NCBI RefSeq assembly: GCF_900608595.1
Contig: NZ_UWYY01000025.1
Location: 1-64,000 of the forward strand
DNA from: Promicromonospora panici
GTDB taxonomy: Bacteria; Actinomycetota; Actinomycetes; Actinomycetales; Cellulomonadaceae
Length of the DNA: 64,000 bases
Reading direction: 5' to 3'
In this document: one piece after another, positions 50,526 to 58,605 of the stretch
How the letters are laid out: the number at the start of each line of letters is the position of its first letter
How positions within the stretch are numbered: position 1 is the first letter of the stretch
Program-made: the position numbers and the translations under genes
Notes under the pieces: generated by a model
Databases searched by the model: none
Seen by the model: only the letters and a program-made list of their open reading frames with translations
What the model was told of the DNA's origin: nothing

Positions 50526-52358
50526 ATGGACGAGATCTTCAGCCCGATTCTTATCGAGCTACCCCCCACCTCCAATCTCAACGATGTTCTCGCGGAGCGT
50601 GTCGGCGCCGGTGCCGACAAGCCGATGATGGAGGTTCCCACCGGTAAGGGTGAGCCCTGGCGGGTCGTCACGGCCGGCCAGTTCGACGCCGAGGTGGTCG
50701 CCGTGGCGAAGGGCCTCGTCGCCCGCGGGATCGAGCCCGGGGACAGGGTCGGCATCATGTGCCGCACGCGGTACGAGTGGGCGGTGCTGGACTTCGCGGC
50801 CTGGGCCGCCGGCGCCGTCCCGGTCCCGGTCTACGAGACCTCCTCGGCCGAGCAGGTCGAGTGGATCCTGTCGGACGCCGACGTGAAGCTGGTCTTCACC
50901 GAGACCGCTGCCAACGCCGACACGGTCGCGGAGGTGCGCGCAGCCTGCCCGCACGTGACCGACGTGCTCGTCATCGACGACGGCGCGCTGGACGCGGTGG
51001 TGGCCGAAGGCACCGACGTGCCCGATGCCGAGATCGCCCGCCGCCGGGGCCTCGACGACCTCGACGACCTCGCCACGATCATCTACACGTCGGGTACCAC
51101 GGGCCGCCCGAAGGGCGCCGAGCTGACCCACCGCAACTTCGCGTCGCTCGCCGTGAACGCGGTCGAGGCCGTGCCGGAGGTGTTCGCCAAGGAGGGCGGA
51201 CGCACCCTCCTGTTCATCCCCATGGCGCACGTGTTTGCGCGCTACGTCCACGTGCTCGCGGTGGCGGGCGGTGTGGTCACCGGGCACTGGGGTGACACCA
51301 AGACGCTGGTCGACGGCCTGGGCGAGTTCAAGCCGACGTTCATCCTCGCGGTGCCGCGGGTGTTCGAGAAGGTCTACAACACGGCTGAGCAGACGGCGGC
51401 GGCCGGCGGCAAGTCGAAGATCTTCCATTGGGCCACGGCGACGGGCATCGCGTGGTCGCGGGCGCTGGACACGCCGTCGGGCCCGAGCCTCGGCCTGAAG
51501 CTGCAGCACGCGGTCGCCAGCGCGCTGGTGTTCTCGAAGCTGCGGGCCAAGCTGGGTGGTCAGGCGGAGTTCGCGGTCTCGGGCGGCGGCCCGCTGGGCG
51601 AGCGCCTCGGCCACTTCTACCGTGGCCTGGGCCTCACGGTGCTTGAGGGCTACGGCCTCACGGAGTCCACGGCGCCGGCAACCGTGACCCGCCCGACGGC
51701 GACGAAGATCGGCACGGTCGGCCCGCCGCTGCCGGGCTGCGCCGTCAAGGTCGCGGCGGACGGCGAGATCCTCCTCAAGGGCTCGAACATCTTCCGGGGG
51801 TACCACAACAACGAAGCCGCCACCGCGGAGTCGTTCACCGAGGACGGCTGGTTCCGCACCGGCGACCTGGGCGTTCTGGACGACGACGGGTTCCTCATGA
51901 TCACCGGCCGCAAGAAGGAGATCATCGTCACCGCGGGGGGCAAGAACGTGGCACCCTCGCTGCTCGAGGACCGGATCCGGGCGCACGCCCTGGTCAGCCA
52001 GTGCGTGGTGGTCGGGGACGCCAAGCCGTACATCGGGGCGCTCGTCACGCTCGACGAGGAGGGCCTGCCGGGCTGGCTGAAGATGCACGGCAAGCCCGCC
52101 ATGTCCGTCGACGAGGCCAGGAAGGACCCCGACGTCCTCGCCGCGCTGGACGCCGCCGTGCAGCGCGCCAACAAGGCGGTCTCGAAGGCCGAGTCGATCC
52201 GCAAGTACACCGTGCTGCCGACCGACCTGACCATCGAGAACGGGTACCTCACGCCGAAGCAGAGCGTGAAGCGCGCGGTGTTCCTGAAGGACTTCGACCA
52301 GGACGTCGAGCGGTTGTATGCGGACAAGAACAAGGACAGCCTGCACCTGATCGGCTGA
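50526..52358 (+). CDS. fadD15: Long-chain acyl-CoA synthetase (FadD15-like)
   Basis: A 610-residue adenylate-forming enzyme activating fatty acids to acyl-CoA. The P-loop-like motif is IIYTSGTTGRPKGAELTHRNF, then GYGLTES, the GWFRTGDLGVLDDDGFLMITGRKKEIIV signature and the C-terminal catalytic lysine region LTPKQSVKR. The length fits the bacterial FadD15 type. CTGGAG is 5 bases before ATG 50526. Synteny next to plsC and glucokinase supports the assignment. Confidence 0.95.
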   Translation: MDEIFSPILIELPPTSNLNDVLAERVGAGADKPMMEVPTGKGEPWRVVTAGQFDAEVVAVAKGLVARGIEPGDRVGIMCRTRYEWAVLDFAAWAAGAVPVPVYETSSAEQVEWILSDADVKLVFTETAANADTVAEVRAACPHVTDVLVIDDGALDAVVAEGTDVPDAEIARRRGLDDLDDLATIIYTSGTTGRPKGAELTHRNFASLAVNAVEAVPEVFAKEGGRTLLFIPMAHVFARYVHVLAVAGGVVTGHWGDTKTLVDGLGEFKPTFILAVPRVFEKVYNTAEQTAAAGGKSKIFHWATATGIAWSRALDTPSGPSLGLKLQHAVASALVFSKLRAKLGGQAEFAVSGGGPLGERLGHFYRGLGLTVLEGYGLTESTAPATVTRPTATKIGTVGPPLPGCAVKVAADGEILLKGSNIFRGYHNNEAATAESFTEDGWFRTGDLGVLDDDGFLMITGRKKEIIVTAGGKNVAPSLLEDRIRAHALVSQCVVVGDAKPYIGALVTLDEEGLPGWLKMHGKPAMSVDEARKDPDVLAALDAAVQRANKAVSKAESIRKYTVLPTDLTIENGYLTPKQSVKRAVFLKDFDQDVERLYADKNKDSLHLIG

Positions 52359-52396
52359 CGGGCCTGACCGGCTGGCCTGGTCGGTCAGCGGGTTCC

Positions 52397-52466
52397 GACT
52401 TCGGTCGGTTGCATGCGAAGCGCAGTGACCGATCTCATCTCGGGGCCGGTGCATCCGACCGAAGTC
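52397..52466. repeat. Palindrome between fadD15 and the GNAT gene
   Basis: Arms GACTTCGGTCGG (52397-52408) and CCGACCGAAGTC (52455-52466) are perfectly complementary over 12 bp, with TGCAT/GTGCAT next to them. Between convergent genes; probably a shared terminator. Confidence 0.75.
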
Positions 52467-52489
52467 CCGACGGCCGCGCCAGTCGTGCC

Positions 52490-53035
52490 CTACCTCGTCG
52501 TGAGGGCGATCCAGGTGTCCGGCGGTAGTTCGGGGCGGCCCGGCACGGCCCGGTGCTCCTCGGTCCACGCCTGCCCGACGGCGTCGGTCGCCACCGCCCG
52601 CCAGAAGTGCACGGCCGGCTGGTTGGCGTCCTGGAACGCGATCTCCCAGCGCCCCGGGAAGCTCGCCAGGACCTGCGCCGCGAGCTGTCGGCCGACGCCG
52701 GTCCGGCGCGCCCCGCGCACCACGAAGAACGAGCTGAGCACGCGGGTCGGGCCGTCGAGCCCTCGCACCAGCGCGAACCCGACCGGCGACGCCGGGGCGC
52801 CGTCGGCGGGCTCCAGGTGGGCGAGCAGCCCGCGCCAGGCCGGGTCGGTGAACGCGGCGTCGAGCCGTTCACGCCGGAACTGGCCGCTCGGGTCGGGCAG
52901 GGCTCCCGAGACCTCGGACATGTCATGCCGGAACAGGAGCCAGAGCCGCTCCAGGACCGGGTGGTCGGCGGGCGCCGTCGGGCGGATGGTGAGGCGTGCG
53001 GGCGGGGAGCCGTTGGTCAGCAGGGAGTTCGTCAT
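52490..53035 (-). CDS. GNAT family N-acetyltransferase
   Basis: A 181-residue acetyltransferase. The acetyl-CoA site is VRGARRTGVGRQLAAQVLASF, and DDANQPAVHFWRAVATDA is typical of the C-terminal half. The substrate is unknown. GGGAG lies about 9 bases before the ATG. It points away from the PPi-PFK gene. Confidence 0.88.
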   Translation of the reverse strand: MTNSLLTNGSPPARLTIRPTAPADHPVLERLWLLFRHDMSEVSGALPDPSGQFRRERLDAAFTDPAWRGLLAHLEPADGAPASPVGFALVRGLDGPTRVLSSFFVVRGARRTGVGRQLAAQVLASFPGRWEIAFQDANQPAVHFWRAVATDAVGQAWTEEHRAVPGRPELPPDTWIALTTR

Positions 53036-53422
53036 AACGAAAAGTCTCCCGGGCCACTAGGCACCGGGAGACTCAAGAGAATTCTCTCACGAGCCACCGA
53101 CCGGAGTCGAGACGCAAGTTGCGCGTCACACCCGTCGGCGTGGAACCGCACCGTGCACGTCACCGCCAGCGTCGACCCGAAAGTTGCGTGTCGATCGGCG
53201 CTCGCATCGACCCGCAACCTGCGGTTCGGCGCCGGTGGTGCCACGCGCAACTTGCGGTTCGGCGTGCCGGGGTGCTGGCGGACGCCGTCCGGCAGGGTGC
53301 TCATTCACCGGACGTGCCGGGCGGGGGTGCCAGGCGTCAGTAGGATGACGACGAAGGGTGCCGCGCGGGCGATCGCCGGCCATGGCGCCCCAGAAATTTC
53401 CCTGATGAGAGGTGCTCCTCCG
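53036..53422. other. Divergent intergenic region rich in hairpin repeats, upstream of the PPi-PFK gene
   Basis: 387 bases with no gene. It holds GACGCAAGTTGCGCGTC (53111-53127), a family 3 palindrome (53173-53231) and an extra half copy GCGCAACTTGCGGTTCGGCG (53245-53264). The pfk promoter must lie between about 53265 and 53400, but no clear hexamers were identified. Confidence 0.5.
53173..53264. repeat. Hairpin repeat family 3, copy B plus a half copy
   Basis: Starts CGACCCGAAAGTTGCGTGTC and ends CGCAACCTGCGGTTCGGCG. It aligns with copy A at 38789-38854 through GTGTCGATC, ATCGAC and CGGTTCGGCG. Immediately after it, a second right-hand half is repeated. Confidence 0.75.
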
Positions 53423-54649
53423 ATGGCTGTTCGTCGTGTGGCCCTGCTGACCGCCGGCGGCTTCGCGCCCTGCCTGTCGTCCTCGGTTGGCGGCCTGATC
53501 GAGCGTTACACCGAGCTCGACCCCGAGATCGAGATCATTGCCTACCTGCACGGCTACCACGGCCTGCTGACCGGCAACAAGATCGAGATCGACGAGGACG
53601 CTCGCAAGCAGGCCCCGATCCTGCACCGGTTCGGCGGCTCGCCGATCGGCAACTCCCGCGTGAAGCTGACCAACGTCAAGGACGCGGTCAAGCGCGGCCT
53701 GGTCAAGGAAGGCCAGGACCCGCTGCACGTGGCCGCCGAGCAGCTGAAGGCCGACGGCGTGGACGTCCTGCACACGATCGGCGGTGACGACACCAACACG
53801 ACGGCCGCCGATCTCGCGGCCTACCTGCACGAGAACGGCTACGAGCTCACCGTGGTAGGCCTGCCGAAGACGATCGACAACGACGTGGTGCCGATCAAGC
53901 AGTCGCTCGGCGCGTGGACCGCCGCCGAGGAGGGCGCGAAGTTCGCGGCCAACGTCATCGGCGAGAACCGCGTGGGCCCGCGCATGCTCATCGTGCACGA
54001 GGTCATGGGCCGGCACTGCGGCTGGCTGACCGCCGCGACCGCCGGGAAGTACCGCGAGTGGCTCGACGAGCAGGAGTGGGCTCCGGCCCTCGGCCTGTCC
54101 CGCGAGCGCTGGGACGTGCACGCGGTGTTCCTGCCCGAGCTGGAGATCGATCTCGAGGCCGAGGCCAAGCGCCTGCGCGGCGTCATGGACGAGATCGGCA
54201 ACGTCAACATCTTCCTGTCGGAGGGCGCGGGCATGCACGAGATCGTGGCCCAGCTCGAGGCTGCCGGCGAGACGGTCGAGCGCGACCCGTTCGGGCACGT
54301 GAAGCTCGACACGATCAACCCGGGCCAGTGGTTCGCGAAGCAGTTCGCGGAGAAGCTGGGTGCGGAGAAGACGATGGTGCAGAAGTCGGGCTACTACTCG
54401 CGCGCCGCGGCCGCGAACAGCGACGACCTGCGCCTGATCAAGTCGATGACCGACTACGCGGTGGAGTGCGCGCTGCGCGGCGAGTCCGGCGTCATCGGCC
54501 ACGACGAGGAGGACGGCGACCGCCTCAAGGCGATCGCGTTCCCGCGGATCGCCGGCGGCAAGGCGTTCGACGTCTCGCAGGAGTGGTTCGGCGAGCTCCT
54601 CGCGGACATCGGCCAGCCCCTCGTGCCGGCCGCTCTGGCGGAGCACTGA
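53423..54649 (+). CDS. pfp: Phosphofructokinase, pyrophosphate-dependent type
   Basis: A 408-residue 6-phosphofructokinase. Motif TIGGDDTNTTAA has Asp in the position where ATP enzymes have Gly (GGDGS), the hallmark of PPi-dependent enzymes. PKTIDNDV, MGRHCGWL and AEGAGMHE-like ILSEGAGMHE complete the active site. PPi phosphofructokinase is reversible, serving both glycolysis and gluconeogenesis. ATG 53423 follows GAGAGG at 10 bases; an upstream in-frame ATG at 53405 has no better site. Confidence 0.92.
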   Translation: MAVRRVALLTAGGFAPCLSSSVGGLIERYTELDPEIEIIAYLHGYHGLLTGNKIEIDEDARKQAPILHRFGGSPIGNSRVKLTNVKDAVKRGLVKEGQDPLHVAAEQLKADGVDVLHTIGGDDTNTTAADLAAYLHENGYELTVVGLPKTIDNDVVPIKQSLGAWTAAEEGAKFAANVIGENRVGPRMLIVHEVMGRHCGWLTAATAGKYREWLDEQEWAPALGLSRERWDVHAVFLPELEIDLEAEAKRLRGVMDEIGNVNIFLSEGAGMHEIVAQLEAAGETVERDPFGHVKLDTINPGQWFAKQFAEKLGAEKTMVQKSGYYSRAAAANSDDLRLIKSMTDYAVECALRGESGVIGHDEEDGDRLKAIAFPRIAGGKAFDVSQEWFGELLADIGQPLVPAALAEH

Positions 54650-54692
54650 CCACCGTGCGGGCACCACACCGGCCGGTGCACCAGGCACGCCG

Positions 54693-56072
54693 ATGAGTAC
54701 CGTCACCGATCCGGCCGAGCGGTCGGCGGGCCCCGAGCGATCGGCGGGTCCGGCGGGCCTGGACCACTACCGCACGCTCGAGGCGCGGCAGCAGCCGACC
54801 TGGCCGGACGCCGACGCGCTCGCGGCGGCGACCGGCCGGCTGGCCCAGGCGACGCCGATCGTGGTGCCCGCACAGGCCGACACCCTGACCGAGCGGCTGG
54901 CCGCCGCCGGCCGGGGTGAGGCGTTCCTGCTCCAGGGCGGGGACTGCGCGGAGACGTTCGCCGAGGCGAACGCCGACCGCATCCGCAACAAGGTCCGCAC
55001 CATCCTGCAGATGGCGGTGGTGCTGACGCACGGCGCCAGCACGCCCGTGGTGAAGATGGGCCGCATGGCGGGCCAGTACGCCAAACCGCGCTCCAGCGAC
55101 ACGGAGACGCGCGACGGCGTCACGCTGCCCGCCTACCGCGGCGACATGATCAACGGCTTCCCGTTCACGCCGCAGGACCGTATCCCCGACCCGGAGCGGC
55201 TGGAGCAGGCCTACCGGATCTCGTCGGCGACGGCGAACGTGGTGCGAGCCTTCACGCAGGGCGGCTTCGCCGACCTGCGGCAGGTGCACGAGTGGAACCG
55301 CGGCTTCATGCGCAACCCCGCCTACGCGCGGTACGAGAAGACGGCGGACGAGATCGACCGCGCCATCCGGTTCATGCATGCGTGCGGCGCCGACTTCGAC
55401 GCCCTGCGCACCGTCGAGTTCTTCCTGAGCCACGAGGCCCTGGTGCTCGACTACGAGCGCGCACTGACCCGCACCGACCAGCGCACGGGCCGCGCCTACG
55501 ACACCAGCGCGCACTTCCTCTGGATCGGGGAGCGCACCCGCCAGCTCGACGGTGCGCACGTCGACTTCATGGCCCGCATCGCCAACCCGATCGGCGTGAA
55601 GCTCGGCCCGACGACGACGCCGCACGACGCCCTGGCGCTCACCGAGCGGCTGAACCCCGAGAACGTCCCCGGACGGCTCACGTTCGTCACCCGCATGGGC
55701 GCCGGGCAGGTCCGGGACGTCCTGCCGGCTATCGTCGAGGCCGTGACCTGGTCCGGCGCGAACGTCACGTGGGTGACGGACCCGATGCACGGCAACACGA
55801 TCACGTCCGACAGCGGCTACAAGACGCGCCGCCTCACGGACGTGCTCGACGAGGTGGCCGGTTTCTTCGAGGTGCACCGGGCGCTGGGCACCGTGCCGGG
55901 CGGCCTGCACATGGAGCTCACGGGCGACGACGTCACCGAGGTGCTCGGCGGGTCGGAGGAGATCTCCGACGCCGGTCTGGCCCTGCGTTACGAGACCCTC
56001 GTGGACCCGCGCCTGAACCACCAGCAGTCACTGGAGCTGGCGTTCCAGGTGGCGGAGATGCTCCGCCAGTAG
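54693..56072 (+). CDS. aroG: 3-deoxy-7-phosphoheptulonate synthase, class II
   Basis: A 459-residue class II DAHP synthase, the first step of the shikimate pathway. Motifs: QGGDCAETFAEANADRIRNK, KMGRMAGQYAKPRS, RGDMINGF, VTWSGANVTWVTDPMHGNT (metal His) and VHRALGTVPGGLHMELTGDDVTE. The N-terminal 20 residues are variable. It ends in hairpin family 2 copy C. In M. tuberculosis the same gene lies near pknL. Confidence 0.97.
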   Translation: MSTVTDPAERSAGPERSAGPAGLDHYRTLEARQQPTWPDADALAAATGRLAQATPIVVPAQADTLTERLAAAGRGEAFLLQGGDCAETFAEANADRIRNKVRTILQMAVVLTHGASTPVVKMGRMAGQYAKPRSSDTETRDGVTLPAYRGDMINGFPFTPQDRIPDPERLEQAYRISSATANVVRAFTQGGFADLRQVHEWNRGFMRNPAYARYEKTADEIDRAIRFMHACGADFDALRTVEFFLSHEALVLDYERALTRTDQRTGRAYDTSAHFLWIGERTRQLDGAHVDFMARIANPIGVKLGPTTTPHDALALTERLNPENVPGRLTFVTRMGAGQVRDVLPAIVEAVTWSGANVTWVTDPMHGNTITSDSGYKTRRLTDVLDEVAGFFEVHRALGTVPGGLHMELTGDDVTEVLGGSEEISDAGLALRYETLVDPRLNHQQSLELAFQVAEMLRQ

Positions 56073-56079
56073 CCGCTTC

Positions 56080-56140
56080 GTTGTGAGCGCGATCGTTGCG
56101 CCCAAACCGGGCAGGTAGTCGCAACGATTGCGCTCACAAC
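56080..56140. repeat. Hairpin repeat family 2, copy C
   Basis: 21-bp arms (56080-56100 and 56120-56140, one mismatch) around CCCAAACCGGGCAGGTAGT. Between convergent aroG and the Rv2175c-like gene. Confidence 0.88.
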
Positions 56141-56145
56141 AAACG

Positions 56146-56511
56146 TCAGAGCTGCGTCTGCGCCACCCGGCGCACCGCGGCGCGCTTGCCGTTGATCAGT
56201 GCGTCCACCGGCAGCTCGCCGAGCTCGTCGTTCGGCGTGAACAGCCACTCGAGGATCTCCTCATCGGCGAACCCGGCGTCCGACAGCACGATCACGGTGC
56301 CGCGCAGGGTCGGGATCACGCCGGGGCGGCCGTCGACCTCCGGCAGCACGAACTTCGCGGGCACCTGGAAGGCCTTGTTGGGGCCGCGCTTGATGCCCAC
56401 CACGTACCGGTCGCGAACGAGGCCGCGGGCCTTGCCGACCTCGATGTCGAGGGTCTCGGCGAGGTCGGGCAGGGTCAGCCATTCGCCCACGAGGGCGTCG
56501 AGATCTGTCAC
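56146..56511 (-). CDS. Rv2175c-family DNA-binding regulator
   Basis: A 121-residue protein: winged helix-turn-helix (EWLTLPDLAETLDIEVGKARGLVRDRYVVGIKRGPNKAFQVPAKFVL) and a C-terminal helical part (GTVIVLSDAGFADEEILEWLFTPNDELGELPVDALINGK). The M. tuberculosis homologue is bound and phosphorylated by the adjacent kinase PknL; the neighbouring kinase here matches. GTG 56511 has TACGCT 7 bases upstream (leaderless). Confidence 0.9.
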   Translation of the reverse strand: MTDLDALVGEWLTLPDLAETLDIEVGKARGLVRDRYVVGIKRGPNKAFQVPAKFVLPEVDGRPGVIPTLRGTVIVLSDAGFADEEILEWLFTPNDELGELPVDALINGKRAAVRRVAQTQL

Positions 56512-56518
56512 GGTAGAA

Positions 56519-56524
56519 AGCGTA
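56519..56524 (-). promoter_or_regulatory. -10 element of the Rv2175c-like gene (leaderless)
   Basis: TACGCT on the minus strand, 7 bases before the GTG at 56511. Confidence 0.5.
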
Positions 56525-56616
56525 CGGCGTGGGCGCGAGGCCGGCGCACGGCAACGATCCGGCAACGGCCCGCGGTCCACTATGGGCGTTTCATTCAGCG
56601 CGTGGGTGGTCACCCG

Positions 56617-56622
56617 TACACT
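56617..56622 (+). promoter_or_regulatory. -10 element of the PASTA kinase gene (leaderless)
   Basis: TACACT lies 6 bases before the GTG at 56629; TTCAGC 17 bases upstream is a weak -35 element. Confidence 0.55.
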
Positions 56623-56628
56623 CCCAAC

Positions 56629-58527
56629 GTGGCTCAGGTGACGGCAGACTCTCTCATCGGCCGCCTGGTCGACGGGCGGTACGAGATCGTCGCGCGCGTG
56701 GCGCGGGGCGGGATGGCCACGGTCTACCGCGCGCAGGACACGCGCTTGAACCGCGAGATCGCCCTGAAAGTGATGCATCCGCACCTGGCCGACGGCGACC
56801 AGGCGGCCAGCTTCCGCCAGCGTTTCGAGCGCGAGGCGCGCTCCGCGGCGGGCCTGCAGCACCACGGCGTCGTCGCCGTCTACGACCAGGGCACCGACGG
56901 CGACATGCGCTACCTGACCATGGAGTACGTGCCGGGTACCAACCTGCGCCAGCTGATCCGCGACGGCGACCTCACGCTGCGCCGCACGTTCGCGATCCTG
57001 GACGTCGTGCTGTCCGCGCTGGCGGCCGCGCACACCAAGGGCATAGTGCACCGCGACATCAAACCCGAGAACGTGCTGCTGGAGGAGGGCACCGGCCGCC
57101 CCAAGGTGGCCGACTTCGGCCTGGCCCGCGCGATCTCCGAGGTGTCGAACACGACCACGGGCACCGTGCTGGGCACCGTCGCCTACCTGGCGCCCGAGAC
57201 CATCTCGACCGGGCACGTCGACGCGCGCGCCGACGTGTACGCGGTGGGGATCCTCGCGTTCGAGATGTTCACGGGCCGTCTGCCGCACCAGGGGGAGGGG
57301 CCCATCCAGGTCGCCTTCGCGCACGTCAACAGCGACGTGCCGCCCGTCAGCGCGTTCGCCGGCCACCTGGGCCGCCCGCTGGACCTGCTGGTCCGCGCCC
57401 TGACGGCGCGCGACCCGGGCCAGCGCCCGCGCGACGCCTCGGTGGCCCTCGACGCGCTGCGTAACACGTTCCGGCAGATCCCGAACGAGGTGCTGGACAT
57501 CCCTGCCAAGGCCGCGCCACCGCCGTCGGCGGCGGCAGTGAAGGCAGCGCGTACCGCCGTGGTGGAGCGGCCGCCCGCCGGGCAGTGGGCGGCCCAACGG
57601 CCGCCCGCGCCTCCCGTGCAGACGGAGGCGGCACCGGCGCGGCGACGGCGCGGCGGGCGGATCCTGCTGGCGGTCGCGGTGGTGGCGGTCCTGCTCGGCG
57701 CCTGGTGGTACACGGAACAAGGCCCCGGCGCCTACGCGGTGGTGCCCGACGGCGTCGTGGGCGTCACCGCGCAGGAGGCCGAGGACGTGCTGACCGAGGC
57801 GGGGTTCACGCCGTCGAGCGTGAAGCAGCACGACTCCGAGGTGCCCGAGGGCGAGGTGATCTCGGTGGAGCCGGCCGAGGGGCTGCGCTGGGAACGCGAC
57901 CGCCCCGTGCGCCTGGTGGTCTCGCTCGGGGAGGAGCTCGCAGAGGTGCCGGCGGGCCTGGTCGGCATGCGCGAGCGCGACGCGCGCACCGCTCTGAGGG
58001 ACGCGGGCCTGAGCGATGTCGAGGTCTCCCGCGAGTACACGAACGACGCCGTGGCCGGTGAGGTCATCTGGGCCTCGGTGCGCGACGGCGACATGGTCCC
58101 GACGGACGAGCACGTGCGGCTCACCGTGTCCGACGGGCCGCCGCCCGTGACTGTGCCAGACGTCGCCGGCCTGGGGGTCGACGACGCCATCGGCGCGCTG
58201 GGCGCCGAAGGGCTGAAGGTGGCGCGTGAGGACCGCTTCAACAAGGAGACGCCGGCCGGCACCGTGATCCGGACCCAGCCCGGCGGTGGCAGGGGCGCCG
58301 CGCAGGGCAGCACCGTCACCGTCTTCGTCAGCAAGGGCCCGGAGGGCAGCGTGCCCGACGTCGTCGGCCTGTCCGTCGAGGACGCCACGGCTGTGCTCAA
58401 GGAGGCCGGTTACACGGTGGCGGTGCGCGGCTTCGGCGAGCTGTTGGCCGACGGCGTCGTCGAGACCGAGCCGGCGGCGGGCGAGCGCCTGAAGCCGGGC
58501 GGCAAGGTCACCATCTGGACGCTGTGA
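56629..58527 (+). CDS. pknL: Serine/threonine protein kinase with PASTA domains (PknL-like)
   Basis: A 632-residue membrane kinase. Cytosolic kinase domain (about residues 18-285): Gly-loop VARGGMATVY with Ala in place of the first Gly, K47, HRDIKPEN (D143), DFG (162-164). Then an Ala/Pro-rich juxtamembrane, one helix (about 343-362: ILLAVAVVAVLLGAWWY) and four extracytoplasmic PASTA domains, each starting like VPDVVGLSVEDA. PASTA repeats bind peptidoglycan fragments, so this kinase probably reports on cell-wall state; the M. tuberculosis PknL lacks them. Divergent from the Rv2175c-like substrate gene. Confidence 0.95.
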   Translation: MAQVTADSLIGRLVDGRYEIVARVARGGMATVYRAQDTRLNREIALKVMHPHLADGDQAASFRQRFEREARSAAGLQHHGVVAVYDQGTDGDMRYLTMEYVPGTNLRQLIRDGDLTLRRTFAILDVVLSALAAAHTKGIVHRDIKPENVLLEEGTGRPKVADFGLARAISEVSNTTTGTVLGTVAYLAPETISTGHVDARADVYAVGILAFEMFTGRLPHQGEGPIQVAFAHVNSDVPPVSAFAGHLGRPLDLLVRALTARDPGQRPRDASVALDALRNTFRQIPNEVLDIPAKAAPPPSAAAVKAARTAVVERPPAGQWAAQRPPAPPVQTEAAPARRRRGGRILLAVAVVAVLLGAWWYTEQGPGAYAVVPDGVVGVTAQEAEDVLTEAGFTPSSVKQHDSEVPEGEVISVEPAEGLRWERDRPVRLVVSLGEELAEVPAGLVGMRERDARTALRDAGLSDVEVSREYTNDAVAGEVIWASVRDGDMVPTDEHVRLTVSDGPPPVTVPDVAGLGVDDAIGALGAEGLKVAREDRFNKETPAGTVIRTQPGGGRGAAQGSTVTVFVSKGPEGSVPDVVGLSVEDATAVLKEAGYTVAVRGFGELLADGVVETEPAAGERLKPGGKVTIWTL

Positions 58528-58540
58528 CCTGACTCAGTCG

Positions 58541-58577
58541 TGACCTGACCCTGCTGACCTGACCCTGCTGACCTGAC
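58541..58577. repeat. 14-bp tandem repeat after pknL
   Basis: TGACCTGACCCTGC occurs twice (58541-58554, 58555-58568) plus a partial third copy, in the gap between convergent pknL and the polyprenyl synthase gene. Confidence 0.85.
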
Positions 58578-58605
58578 ACAGCGGGCGGCTCTGTGAGCGC
58601 CGGGC

